From NCBI GenBank assembly GCA_027592745.1, contig JAQCLG010000025.1, positions 1 through 32,501 on the forward strand: a stretch of DNA of 32,501 nucleotides. Direction: 5' to 3'. This DNA comes from Pseudomonadota bacterium (GTDB lineage Bacteria > Pseudomonadota > Alphaproteobacteria > SP197). The notes under the pieces were generated by a model, which saw nothing but the letters and a program-made list of their open reading frames with translations, searched no databases and was not told where the DNA came from. Below are positions 7,471 to 15,238 of the stretch, in pieces. The position numbers and the translations under genes are program-made. Every line of letters starts with the position of its first letter. Position 1 is the stretch's first letter.

Positions 7471-8136
7471 TCAGCCCCCGGCCATGAGATGGCCGTTGTC
7501 GAGCCGCAGCACGGGATGGGCAAAGCGGCGCGGCAGGCTGGTGTCGTGGGTGGCGATGAACAGGGTCGTTCCCATGCGGTTGAGCTGTTCGAACAGGCGC
7601 ATCAGGCGCTCGGCCATGGCCTCGTCGAGGTTGCCCGTGGGTTCGTCGGCCAGCAGCAGGTCGGGCTGTCCGATCACCGCGCGGGCGACGGCCACGCGCT
7701 GCTTCTCGCCGCCCGACATGAAGGGCGGCGCGACATCCACCTTGTCGCCCAGGCCGACCCAGGCGAGCAGTTCCATGACATCGTTGCGGATGCGCTGGGC
7801 CGGCACGCCGGCGACCTGCAGGGGCAGCGCGACGTTGTCGAAGGCGGTGAGATGGTCGAGCAGGTGGTAGTCCTGGAAGACGACGCCGATGCGGCGGCGC
7901 AGTTCCGGCAGGCTTTCGCGGGGCGCAGCGGTGACGTCGCGCTCGAACATCGAGACCATGCCGCGCGTCGGCCGGCGCGCCAGGTAGAGCAGGCTCAGCA
8001 GCGAGGATTTTCCGGCACCGCTGGGACCGAGCAGAAAGTGGTAGGATCCCGGATCGAGCACGAGATCGATGTCGTGCAGCACCTCGGGCCCGCTGCCATA
8101 CCGGAGGCCGACGTTCTCGAAGCGTACCAACCCCAT
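7471..8136 (-). CDS. ftsE: Cell division ATP-binding protein FtsE
   Basis: This 221-residue ABC ATPase drives FtsX. Walker A is GPSGAGKS (37-44), and the Q-loop is VVFQDYHLLDHLT (Q88). The signature is SGGEKQR (141-147), slightly different from the common SGGEQQR. Walker B with its glutamate is LLLADEPTGNLD (160-171, E165), and the switch histidine is H197. FENVGLRYGSGPEVL at the N-terminus is typical of FtsE. I chose ATG 8136 (MGLVRFENV). A start at 8181 would add 15 residues with no match to the family. It leads the ftsE-ftsX-ydcF-plsC operon and is divergent from the zinc-ribbon gene, sharing a 114-base promoter region. Confidence 0.93.
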   Translation of the reverse strand: MGLVRFENVGLRYGSGPEVLHDIDLVLDPGSYHFLLGPSGAGKSSLLSLLYLARRPTRGMVSMFERDVTAAPRESLPELRRRIGVVFQDYHLLDHLTAFDNVALPLQVAGVPAQRIRNDVMELLAWVGLGDKVDVAPPFMSGGEKQRVAVARAVIGQPDLLLADEPTGNLDEAMAERLMRLFEQLNRMGTTLFIATHDTSLPRRFAHPVLRLDNGHLMAGG

Positions 8137-8250
8137 GTCCCCGTCTGCTGCATGCGCACGCCGCGCAGGAATCGCCGGCACCTTGCCAGCGCGCCTTCCG
8201 TCGCACTAAAGAGAGCATAGCAGCAAGGGCCAGCGAGGCCACGTCAGCCG

Positions 8251-9294
8251 ATGATCATCACCTGCCCCGCCTGCGCGACCCAGTTCCGCGTGCCCGACGG
8301 CGCGCTGGGCACCGACGGCCGCAAGCTGCGCTGCAGCTCCTGCCGGCACGTCTGGTTCCAGGAGCCGCTGGCGCCGCCGGCCGAAACGGCACCGCAGCCC
8401 GAACCGGAAATCTACGCTTCCCCGGCGACGGCAGAGGCGCCACCGGCCGCGCCGAGCGTGAGCGAGGAAGCCGCGGACCCCGTCGAGGAGCCGCTCGAGG
8501 ACGCCGCGGCATGGGACCAGGCCGAACCCGCCGAGGAAAGCCCGGCTGTCGGCGCCGAAACCGTGGAGGCGCCTGCGGCCGGCGCGGCGGACTCCGAAAC
8601 GGACAAGGATGACGGTGCGGCCGAAGCGCCCGCCCCGGCAACGACGACAACCGGCTGGGAACCCGGCGCGGTCATGCCGCGCACGCCCCCGCGCGAGGAC
8701 GCCGCGCCGCGTGCCGGCCTGCGCCTGGTGCCCCAGGAAAGCAGGGCGCAGGCCCCAAAGGAGCCTCCGGCACCCGCCGCGCCGGCCTATGACGTCACCC
8801 GCGTGGTGACACCCGATTCGGCGCCCGACGAAACACCCCGGAAGCCTGCGCGCAGGCGGCGCAGCGGGCTTGTACTGGTGCTCCTGCTGCTGGTCGCCGT
8901 CGGCGCCGCGGCGTATTTCGAGCGCACCCAGGTGATGCGTTTCCTGCCGGCCACGGCCTCGCTCTACGCCATGGTCGGCCTGGTCGGCGCCCCCGGCTCC
9001 CAGGGCCTCCAGCTCCACGATGTCGCCTTCCGCATCGAGGATACCGGCGAGGGGACGTCCTCCCTGGTCATCTCCGGCAAGGTCATGAACGTCGGGCGCG
9101 ACTACCGCCTGCTGCCCGAACTGCGCGTCCTGCTGCTCGACGGCCAGATGGAGGCGACCGAATCCTGGGCCCTGCGCACCACCGCCGAGGGCCTGGCGCC
9201 GGGCGCCACCACCGTGTTCGAGGCGGTCTACGCCGATCCGCCGCGCACCGGCAGCGACGAGAGCATCTTCGTCACCTTTGCCGATCTGATGTGA
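8251..9294 (+). CDS. MJ0042-type zinc-ribbon, single-pass DUF3426 membrane protein
   Basis: This 347-residue protein starts with a zinc ribbon of two CxxC pairs (C5/C8 and C28/C31, in ITCPACATQFRVPDG and RCSSCRHVWF). The family is MJ0042/zinc_ribbon_5. A long acidic, alanine- and proline-rich linker (about 40-200) is probably disordered. It leads to one membrane segment (about 206-225) after an RRRRS stop-transfer-like stretch. The C-terminal domain (about 235-345) resembles DUF3426, an extracytoplasmic beta-sandwich with VISGKVMNVGRDYRLLPELRVLLLD. The zinc ribbon would be cytoplasmic and the sandwich periplasmic. The role is unknown. Divergence from ftsEX is a conserved alphaproteobacterial arrangement and hints at an envelope or division function. 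The 3' end overlaps the convergent acetyltransferase gene by 23 bases. Confidence 0.85.
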   Translation: MIITCPACATQFRVPDGALGTDGRKLRCSSCRHVWFQEPLAPPAETAPQPEPEIYASPATAEAPPAAPSVSEEAADPVEEPLEDAAAWDQAEPAEESPAVGAETVEAPAAGAADSETDKDDGAAEAPAPATTTTGWEPGAVMPRTPPREDAAPRAGLRLVPQESRAQAPKEPPAPAAPAYDVTRVVTPDSAPDETPRKPARRRRSGLVLVLLLLVAVGAAAYFERTQVMRFLPATASLYAMVGLVGAPGSQGLQLHDVAFRIEDTGEGTSSLVISGKVMNVGRDYRLLPELRVLLLDGQMEATESWALRTTAEGLAPGATTVFEAVYADPPRTGSDESIFVTFADLM

Positions 9295-9829
9295 CGTCCG
9301 GCTCGGCCGCGCCGGGCTCCGCACCCAGCCCGGCCTGCATGATCACCGAATCGAGCCAGCGGCCGTGCTTGAAGCCGACCTCGCGCAACGTGCCGACGTG
9401 ACGGAAGCCGAGCGCGGCATGCAGGCCGATCGAGCCCTGGTTGGCCGAATCGCCGATGATCGCGATCATCTGGCGGATGCCCGCCGCACGGCACTCGTCC
9501 ATCAGCCAGGCGAGCAGGGCACGGCCGATGCCGCGGCCCTGCATGGCCGGCGCCAGATAGACCGAATCCTCGACCGTGAAACGATAGGCCGGGCGTGGCC
9601 GGGAGGGGCCGGCATAGGCATAACCGGCAAGTCCGCCGTCGCATTCGGCGACCAGATAGGGCAGGCCCGCGGCGACGATGGCATCGCGCCGGCGGGCGAT
9701 CTCGGCAAGGTCGGGGGGCTCGATCTCGAAGGATGCGCTGCCGTGGCGCACATGGTCGCCATAGATCGCCGTCACGGCCTCGAGATCGGACGGCAGGGCG
9801 GGCCGCACCAGCGGCGATGGTGGCGCCAC
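9272..9829 (-). CDS. GNAT N-acetyltransferase, phosphinothricin/MnaT-like
   Basis: This protein of about 185 residues has a GNAT fold. It has the N-terminal VRPALPSDLEAVTAIY strand-helix and the loop SFEIEPPDLAEIARR, which is characteristic of the phosphinothricin/methionine-sulfone acetyltransferase family. It also has EDSVYLAPAMQGRGIGRALL, whose QGRGIG segment binds acetyl-CoA, and GFRHVGTLREVGFKHGRWLDSVIMQ at the C-terminus. Members acetylate free amines of amino-acid analogues, so detoxification of methionine sulfoximine or phosphinothricin-like compounds is plausible but not shown. No ATG suits. GTG 9829 lies eight bases after the DUF4175 stop, and GTG 9808 is a shorter choice. The start is therefore uncertain, with no clear Shine-Dalgarno. 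It is probably co-transcribed with the DUF4175 gene. Confidence 0.8.
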   Translation of the reverse strand: MAPPSPLVRPALPSDLEAVTAIYGDHVRHGSASFEIEPPDLAEIARRRDAIVAAGLPYLVAECDGGLAGYAYAGPSRPRPAYRFTVEDSVYLAPAMQGRGIGRALLAWLMDECRAAGIRQMIAIIGDSANQGSIGLHAALGFRHVGTLREVGFKHGRWLDSVIMQAGLGAEPGAAEPDVTSDRQR

Positions 9830-9837
9830 GGCTGGGC

Positions 9838-12255
9838 TCAGAAGCGGCGCAGCAGGCGCTGCAGGTATTGCTGCTCGTCGGCGGTCCTGCCCTGTTCGCC
9901 GGCGCGCTTGTAGAGTTCGTCGAGGATTTCGCGGGCGCGCATCAGGGCGCCGCTTTCGGGAAGCTGGACCTGGGAATTGGGATCGCCCGCGGCCCCGCCC
10001 AGGGTGCGGCCCATGGGATCGCGCGGCGCGGCAAGGAAGTTGCGCCCGCCCTCGGCGCCGTCCTCCCCGGACTGCTCGATCAGGTCCTGCATCAGTTCGT
10101 CGGTCCCGGCGCGCAGCTGGTCGACGGCGGCGGTCTCGTGGTCGACCGCCTGGCCCGGCCGGTTGGCCTCGAGCTGGCGCGCCGAGCGGGTCATCGAGCG
10201 TTCGGCCCGGTCGAACTCGCGCGAGACGCCGAAGCCGAAGGATGCCATCCGCGCCATCAGGTCCTCCAGGGCGCCGCGCAGCTGTTCCTGGGTCTGGAAC
10301 TGGACCTGGCTCTCGGGATCCTCCTCGCCGGCCTCGCGCAGCAGGCGGAAGGTCTCGTCGAGCAGGTTCTGCTGGCCGACCATGAGCTGGCGGATGCTCT
10401 GGAGCACCTCCATCGCCTCGGGCGACATCGCGCCGGTGAGATCGGAGAGATTGCCCACGGAGATGTTCTCCATGATCTCCTGGAGCCGGTTGAGCAGGGT
10501 CTGGGCCTGCTCGCGCGACCCCGTGCGCACGAGATCGCGGATCTGCTCGACCAGATCGGTCAGCTCCCGGCTGCCCACGGCCTTGATCGCGTCGGTCGGG
10601 TCGAACAGTTCGCCGGGATCGGTGCGCAGGCGGTTCGAGAGCGCGCGCATGTAGTCGTCCATGGCCTGGCGCAGCTCGTCGATGAGCTGCTCGATCTCCT
10701 CGTCGCCCGCCCCCTCGGCAAGCGCCTCGAGCAGGGCCTCCTGGATCTCCTGGACGCGCTGCTCGGCAAAGGCCAGCGGCCCCTCCTCGATCTCGATTGC
10801 CATGTCCCACATCAGGTCGGCGATCTCCTGGCGCTCCGGCGACGCCGGATCAGCCGAGACCAGCCGGTGGGCGGCGATGTTGAGCCCGAGATAGACCGAG
10901 GTGTCGTCGAGGAAGGCCTCCGGGTCCTGGGCCAGTGCCGCCAGGACGCCGGCGACCGAGGGACCGGCCATCGGGTCGCGCACCAGATCCTTGCGCCGGT
11001 CGGCGATCTCGCGCGCGACCGGATGCATGAAGAAGCGTTCGGGCATCTGGAAGGTCACGGGGTCGCTGCGCCCCTCCTGCCCGGCGACATCGGTCGCGAC
11101 CAGCTCCAGGGTGACGTCCAGGCCGGCCCAGGGATGGGCCATGAAGCTGTGGAACGACGGCCCGGAGGTCGCGGTGATGCCGGGATGGGGAATCGGCACC
11201 AGGAGCTGGAGCGGCGGATCGTCGGGACGCTCGACAAGGCGGATCACCCCGACCACGGATTCGATGCCGTAGTCGTCGCTGGCCTCGACGTCGAGGCGCA
11301 GGCCGGTGCGCAGGGTCTCCTGCGGCGGATCGGTGAGCGCCACCGAGGGCAGCGCGTCGGCCACCACCGCGATGGGCCAGGCGGCCAGATCCTGCCCGGA
11401 CTGGCGGATGGCCAGCCGTGCGCCGTCGGTGAGGATCGTGGCGACCTGGTAGCTGCCCGGACCGGCATCCTCGAAGAGCGTGACCGCCTCGTCGACGACG
11501 ACCTCGGGCGGGCGCGTGCCGCCGCTCACCTGGGCGACCAGTTCGCTGCCCGCCGGGATCGCGATCGGCCGGTCGACCTCGGCGGCAGTCGCCGGGTCGA
11601 GCCAGATCGGCGGCTTGCCGGTATAGGCCGGCGGCGTGATCCAGAGGGTGACCTCGCCGACCGGATCGGCGCCGGTCAGGCCGCGCGAGAAATCGGGCGC
11701 TATGGCCGCGGCAAGATGGGCGCGGGCATCCTGCCAGCCCGCGATCAGCCCGGCCGCCAGGACGAACACACCCAGTGACCGCAGGGCGAAGCGGTCGGCC
11801 CGTGCGACAGCCGAACGCGGCCAGCCGACCCGCAGGGCGCGCAGCCGGGCGCGCATGCGGACGCGGTGGGCCTCGAACAGGGCGCGGCTGTCGGCATCGC
11901 GGGGATCGCCGGCAAAGGGGTCGTCGAGCGCCAGCAGCGGCCGGTGGTCGAAGCCGCTCTCGATCTCCAGCCGGCGCAGGCCCGCGGCCGGAAGGGACCA
12001 GGCCAGGCCGCGCAGGTCGCGCACCAGGAACCAGAGAAGGACCAGGGCAAAGGCGGCGAGCAGCACGGAATGGACAATGCCCGGCAGCAGGAGCCAGAAA
12101 CCGAGCAGGGTCAGGCCCAGAAACACCGCGGCGACCGCGCCGGCACGCCACAGGCGCACCAGCAGGTCCTCGCAGAAGATCGCCAGGCGGGCGAGCACCA
12201 GCCGCCGGGACAGTGCCGGCGGGGGTGCGACCTGGCGCGAAAGCGGCTCGGCCAT
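9838..12255 (-). CDS. TIGR02302/DUF4175 large membrane protein
   Basis: This protein of about 805 residues has two closely spaced membrane segments near the N-terminus (about 36-77) and a third at about 160-178. A long extracytoplasmic beta-rich region follows, including VTLWITPPAYTGKPPIWLDP (about 200-219) and ASDDYGIESVVGVIRL. After residue 450 it turns into acidic, glutamine-rich helices (EEIEQLIDELRQAMDDYM; EIMENISVGNLSDLTG; FQTQEQLRGALEDLMARM) that look like coiled coil. It ends with YLQRLLRRF. The family is restricted mostly to Alphaproteobacteria and has no known biochemical activity. I chose ATG 12255 (MAEPLSRQ), which has GGGAGAG nine bases upstream, over ATG 12300. It follows lysA by 118 bases on the same strand, so it may have its own promoter. 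Confidence 0.88.
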   Translation of the reverse strand: MAEPLSRQVAPPPALSRRLVLARLAIFCEDLLVRLWRAGAVAAVFLGLTLLGFWLLLPGIVHSVLLAAFALVLLWFLVRDLRGLAWSLPAAGLRRLEIESGFDHRPLLALDDPFAGDPRDADSRALFEAHRVRMRARLRALRVGWPRSAVARADRFALRSLGVFVLAAGLIAGWQDARAHLAAAIAPDFSRGLTGADPVGEVTLWITPPAYTGKPPIWLDPATAAEVDRPIAIPAGSELVAQVSGGTRPPEVVVDEAVTLFEDAGPGSYQVATILTDGARLAIRQSGQDLAAWPIAVVADALPSVALTDPPQETLRTGLRLDVEASDDYGIESVVGVIRLVERPDDPPLQLLVPIPHPGITATSGPSFHSFMAHPWAGLDVTLELVATDVAGQEGRSDPVTFQMPERFFMHPVAREIADRRKDLVRDPMAGPSVAGVLAALAQDPEAFLDDTSVYLGLNIAAHRLVSADPASPERQEIADLMWDMAIEIEEGPLAFAEQRVQEIQEALLEALAEGAGDEEIEQLIDELRQAMDDYMRALSNRLRTDPGELFDPTDAIKAVGSRELTDLVEQIRDLVRTGSREQAQTLLNRLQEIMENISVGNLSDLTGAMSPEAMEVLQSIRQLMVGQQNLLDETFRLLREAGEEDPESQVQFQTQEQLRGALEDLMARMASFGFGVSREFDRAERSMTRSARQLEANRPGQAVDHETAAVDQLRAGTDELMQDLIEQSGEDGAEGGRNFLAAPRDPMGRTLGGAAGDPNSQVQLPESGALMRAREILDELYKRAGEQGRTADEQQYLQRLLRRF

Positions 12256-12373
12256 GCACTCTCTCCCGGGGCCGCGCATCACGCGACGGCGGCGCTCCAA
12301 CGGACCAGAACTAGCCGATTTGTACGCGCCTGTCGCCTTGGCCGATGATCATGCTTGCGCGCGCAGGTCCTTC

Positions 12374-13651
12374 TCAGGCCGCGCCGGCCTGCGCCTGCCA
12401 GTCCGGCAGGCTGTCGAGCGCCATGGCCTCCTCGAAGCTGGGGCGCCGCCGCACGATCTCTAGGCGATCGTCCCACACCATCGCCTCGGGCACCAGCAGG
12501 CGGCTGTTGTAGCTCGAGGCCATGACCGCGCCATAGGCGCCGGCCTTGCCGATGGCGATGAGGTCGCCCGGCGCCAGGTCGGGCAAGGGAGCATCGACCG
12601 CCAGGATGTCGCCGGATTCGCAGACCGGGCCGGCCACGGTGCCGGGGTGGCAATCCTCCTCGGCGGCCTCAACCACCGGCCAGACCGGATGGCGGGCATC
12701 GTAGAGGGTCGGGCGGATCAGGTCGTTCATGGCGGCATCGACCACCACGAAGCGCCGGTTGCCCGCCTGCTTGACCGTGATGACGCGGCTGACCAGGACG
12801 CCGGCGTCGGCGACCAGCCAGCGGCCGGGCTCGATGGTGAGTTCGGCGCCGGTGCGTGCCTTCAACTCGGCCAGCAGGCGGCCGTAACCCTCCAGCGGCA
12901 TCTCGGTCTCGTCCTCGCCATAGGCCACGCCCAGGCCGCCGCCCAGGTCGATGCGCGGCACCGGCAGTCCCCTGGCGCGCAGGTCCTCGGCGATTTCGGC
13001 CATGCGCGTGAAGGCCGCGCCATAGGCTGCGACATCGTGTATCTGGGAGCCGATGTGCATGGCGATGCCGACCGCCTCGAGGCCTTCCGTGGCGGCCATG
13101 CGGCCATAGACGGCAGGCGCCTGTTCGGCGGCGATGCCGAACTTGTCGGTCTTGCGCCCGGTCGAGATCTTCTCGTGGCCGCCGGCCGAGACATCGGGGT
13201 TGACGCGCAGGGCAACCGGCATGACACGCCCTGCCCGGCGCGCCTCCTGGGCGACGAGATCGATCTCGGTCTCGGATTCGATGTTGATCTGGCCGATGCC
13301 GCAGGCGATGGCGTGGCCGATCTCGCCCGCGGTCTTGCCGACACCCGAGAAGAGGATGCGCTGCGCAGGCACGCCGGCTGCCAGGCAGCGGCGCAGTTCG
13401 CCTTCCGACACGACGTCGGCGCCCGAACCCAGCCCGGCAAAGACGCCGATCACCGCCAGGTTGCTGTTGGCCTTCACGGCAAAGGCGATGCTGGCCCGGG
13501 CGGGCGCAATGGCATGGGCCAGTGCCCGGTAGCGGCGCTCGAGTTCGCCCGCGGCGTAGCAGTAGAACGGCGTCCCGACCCGTTCGGCCGCCGCGACCAG
13601 GCTCAGGTTCTCGACATGCAGGATGCCGTCACGATAGGCAAAGGCGTTCAA
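12374..13651 (-). CDS. lysA: Diaminopimelate decarboxylase
   Basis: This 425-residue PLP enzyme converts meso-diaminopimelate to L-lysine, the last step of lysine synthesis. K60 in FAVKANSNLAV should hold PLP, and HIGSQIHD at 199-206 is the classic motif. GGGLG (237-241) binds the phosphate, EPGR lies at 274-277, CESGD at 344-348 carries the active-site cysteine from the neighbouring subunit, and GAYG lies at 371-374. Length is normal. No ATG is suitable. The start is TTG 13651, which gives [16 protein letters not shown], the expected family N-terminus (usually MNxFxYRDG). That TTG overlaps the TGA stop of the small lipoprotein gene, so translation is coupled. The argH-lptM-lysA order is a common proteobacterial cluster. 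Confidence 0.93.
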   Translation of the reverse strand: MNAFAYRDGILHVENLSLVAAAERVGTPFYCYAAGELERRYRALAHAIAPARASIAFAVKANSNLAVIGVFAGLGSGADVVSEGELRRCLAAGVPAQRILFSGVGKTAGEIGHAIACGIGQINIESETEIDLVAQEARRAGRVMPVALRVNPDVSAGGHEKISTGRKTDKFGIAAEQAPAVYGRMAATEGLEAVGIAMHIGSQIHDVAAYGAAFTRMAEIAEDLRARGLPVPRIDLGGGLGVAYGEDETEMPLEGYGRLLAELKARTGAELTIEPGRWLVADAGVLVSRVITVKQAGNRRFVVVDAAMNDLIRPTLYDARHPVWPVVEAAEEDCHPGTVAGPVCESGDILAVDAPLPDLAPGDLIAIGKAGAYGAVMASSYNSRLLVPEAMVWDDRLEIVRRRPSFEEAMALDSLPDWQAQAGAA

Positions 13652-13773
13652 TAGTCGCGCCCTTCTTCGGTCTCTTCGGCGTCGGGGTCGGGCGGCGGCT
13701 TGAGCGGGCCCTTGCGGCCGCAGGCGGCAAGCAGGGCGGCGAGCGCGCCCATCAGGAGAAGGCGGCGGGTCAT
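13648..13773 (-). CDS. lptM: LptM-like small lipoprotein
   Basis: This 41-residue gene is easily missed. It encodes a lipoprotein signal ([18 protein letters not shown]) with lipobox LAAC and the acylated cysteine at residue 18. [13 protein letters not shown] and a short acidic tail follow. CGxKGPLxxP right after the lipid anchor is the hallmark of LptM/YifL, which helps the LptD outer-membrane LPS translocon mature. Its start overlaps the argH stop (ATGA), and its stop overlaps the lysA TTG start. The position between argH and lysA is also characteristic for the family. Alternatives are few given the motif and context. Confidence 0.9.
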   Translation of the reverse strand: MTRRLLLMGALAALLAACGRKGPLKPPPDPDAEETEEGRDY

Positions 13774-15182
13774 GACAGGAACCTCCGGCGGGCCTGCGCG
13801 GCGGCGGCGGCGACATTGGCCGGCGCCGTGCCGCCCAGGCTGGTGCGGCTGGCGACCGAAGCATCGACCGAAAGCACGGCCATGACGCCCGCGTCGATAC
13901 GCGGCTCGACCGCCTGCATCTCCTCGAGCGACAGGCTGTCGAGGCCGCAGCCCGTGTCCTCGGCCAGCTTGACGATGCGCCCGGTGACATGATGGGCATC
14001 GCGGAAGGGCAGGCCCAGGCTGCGCACCAGCCAGTCGGCAAGGTCGGTGGCGGTCAGGAAACCGGCATCGGTGGCGCGACGCAGGGCACCGGCATCGACG
14101 GTCAGGCCGGCGATCATCGCGGTCGTGGCCGGCAGGGCCAGCATCAGGGATTCGGCGGCATCGAACACCGGCTCCTTGTCCTCCTGCATGTCCTTGCCAT
14201 AGGTCATGGGCAGGCCCTTGAGCATGGTGGCAAGCGCCACCAGCGCGCCCAGCACCCGGCCGGACTTGCCGCGCACCAGTTCGGCGGCATCGGCGTTGCG
14301 CTTCTGCGGCATGATCGAGGAACCGGTCGTCAGGCCGTCGGGCAGGCGCACGTAGCCGAAATGCGGGCTGGTCCAGAGCACGAGTTCCTCGGCCAGGCGC
14401 GAGAGGTGGACCGCGATGATCGTCGCGGCGCCGAGGAACTCCAGGGCGAAGTCGCGGTCGGCGACGCCGTCCATGGAATTGGCGGTGGGCCGGTCGAAGC
14501 CCAGCGCCCTCGCCGTCATCTCGCGGTCGATCGGGAACGAGGTACCGGCCAGCGCGGCGCTGCCCAGCGGGCTTTCGTTGCCCCGCGAGCGGGCATCGGC
14601 GATGCGGCCGCGGTCGCGCCCGAACATCTCGACATAGGCCAGCATGTGGTGGCCGAAGGTGACCGGCTGGGCCGGCTGGAGATGGGTGTAGCCGGGCATC
14701 ACCGTGGCGGCGTGGGCCTCGGCCTGGCCGATCAGCGCGGCCTGCAGGTCGCGCAGCGCGCCCTCGACCGCATCCATGGTGTCGCGCAGCCACAGGCGCA
14801 TGTCGGTGGCGACCTGGTCGTTGCGCGAGCGGGCGGTGTGGAGCCGTCCGGCGGGTTCGCCGATCAGCGCCTTCAGCCGCGTCTCGACGTTCATGTGAAC
14901 GTCCTCGAGCGCGGGGTCGAAGGTGAAGTCACCCGCGGCGATCTCGGCCGCGATGGCATCGAGCCCCTGCTGGATCGCGGCGTTGTCGCCGTCCGTGATG
15001 ATGCCGCAGGCCGCCAGCATCGCGGCATGGGCCTTGGAACCCGCGATGTCCTGGCCGGCCAGGCGGCGGTCGAAGGCCACGGAAGCGTTGATGCGCTCCA
15101 TGATCTCGCTGGGACCCTCGGCGAAACGGCCGCCCCAGAGGGGGTTGGCCGCGCCGGCCCTGTCGTTCTCGGTCTTGTCCAT
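13770..15182 (-). CDS. argH: Argininosuccinate lyase
   Basis: This 470-residue enzyme cleaves argininosuccinate to arginine and fumarate in the last step of arginine synthesis. It belongs to the fumarase/aspartase superfamily and is a tetramer. LWGGRF occurs at 15-20, HTARSRND at 115-122, [16 protein letters not shown] at 164-179 (H167 being the catalytic-site histidine), and [10 protein letters not shown] at 287-296, the superfamily signature with the mobile catalytic serine. Length is normal. ATG 15182 is the only sensible start, without a clear Shine-Dalgarno. It is the first gene of the overlapping argH-lptM-lysA set. The HD-GYP gene lies 56 bases upstream on the same strand. Confidence 0.95.
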   Translation of the reverse strand: MDKTENDRAGAANPLWGGRFAEGPSEIMERINASVAFDRRLAGQDIAGSKAHAAMLAACGIITDGDNAAIQQGLDAIAAEIAAGDFTFDPALEDVHMNVETRLKALIGEPAGRLHTARSRNDQVATDMRLWLRDTMDAVEGALRDLQAALIGQAEAHAATVMPGYTHLQPAQPVTFGHHMLAYVEMFGRDRGRIADARSRGNESPLGSAALAGTSFPIDREMTARALGFDRPTANSMDGVADRDFALEFLGAATIIAVHLSRLAEELVLWTSPHFGYVRLPDGLTTGSSIMPQKRNADAAELVRGKSGRVLGALVALATMLKGLPMTYGKDMQEDKEPVFDAAESLMLALPATTAMIAGLTVDAGALRRATDAGFLTATDLADWLVRSLGLPFRDAHHVTGRIVKLAEDTGCGLDSLSLEEMQAVEPRIDAGVMAVLSVDASVASRTSLGGTAPANVAAAAAQARRRFLS

Positions 15183-15238
15183 GGCGCGCCATTACCGCGC
15201 GGCGGCAACGGACGCAAGCGCGCGCGCCCGATCCGGGC

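Noticed and set aside
9595-11778. A 727-codon open frame on the plus strand
   Set aside because: Antisense to the DUF4175 gene, which has a ribosome site, membrane segments and family motifs. The plus reading is low complexity with no domain.
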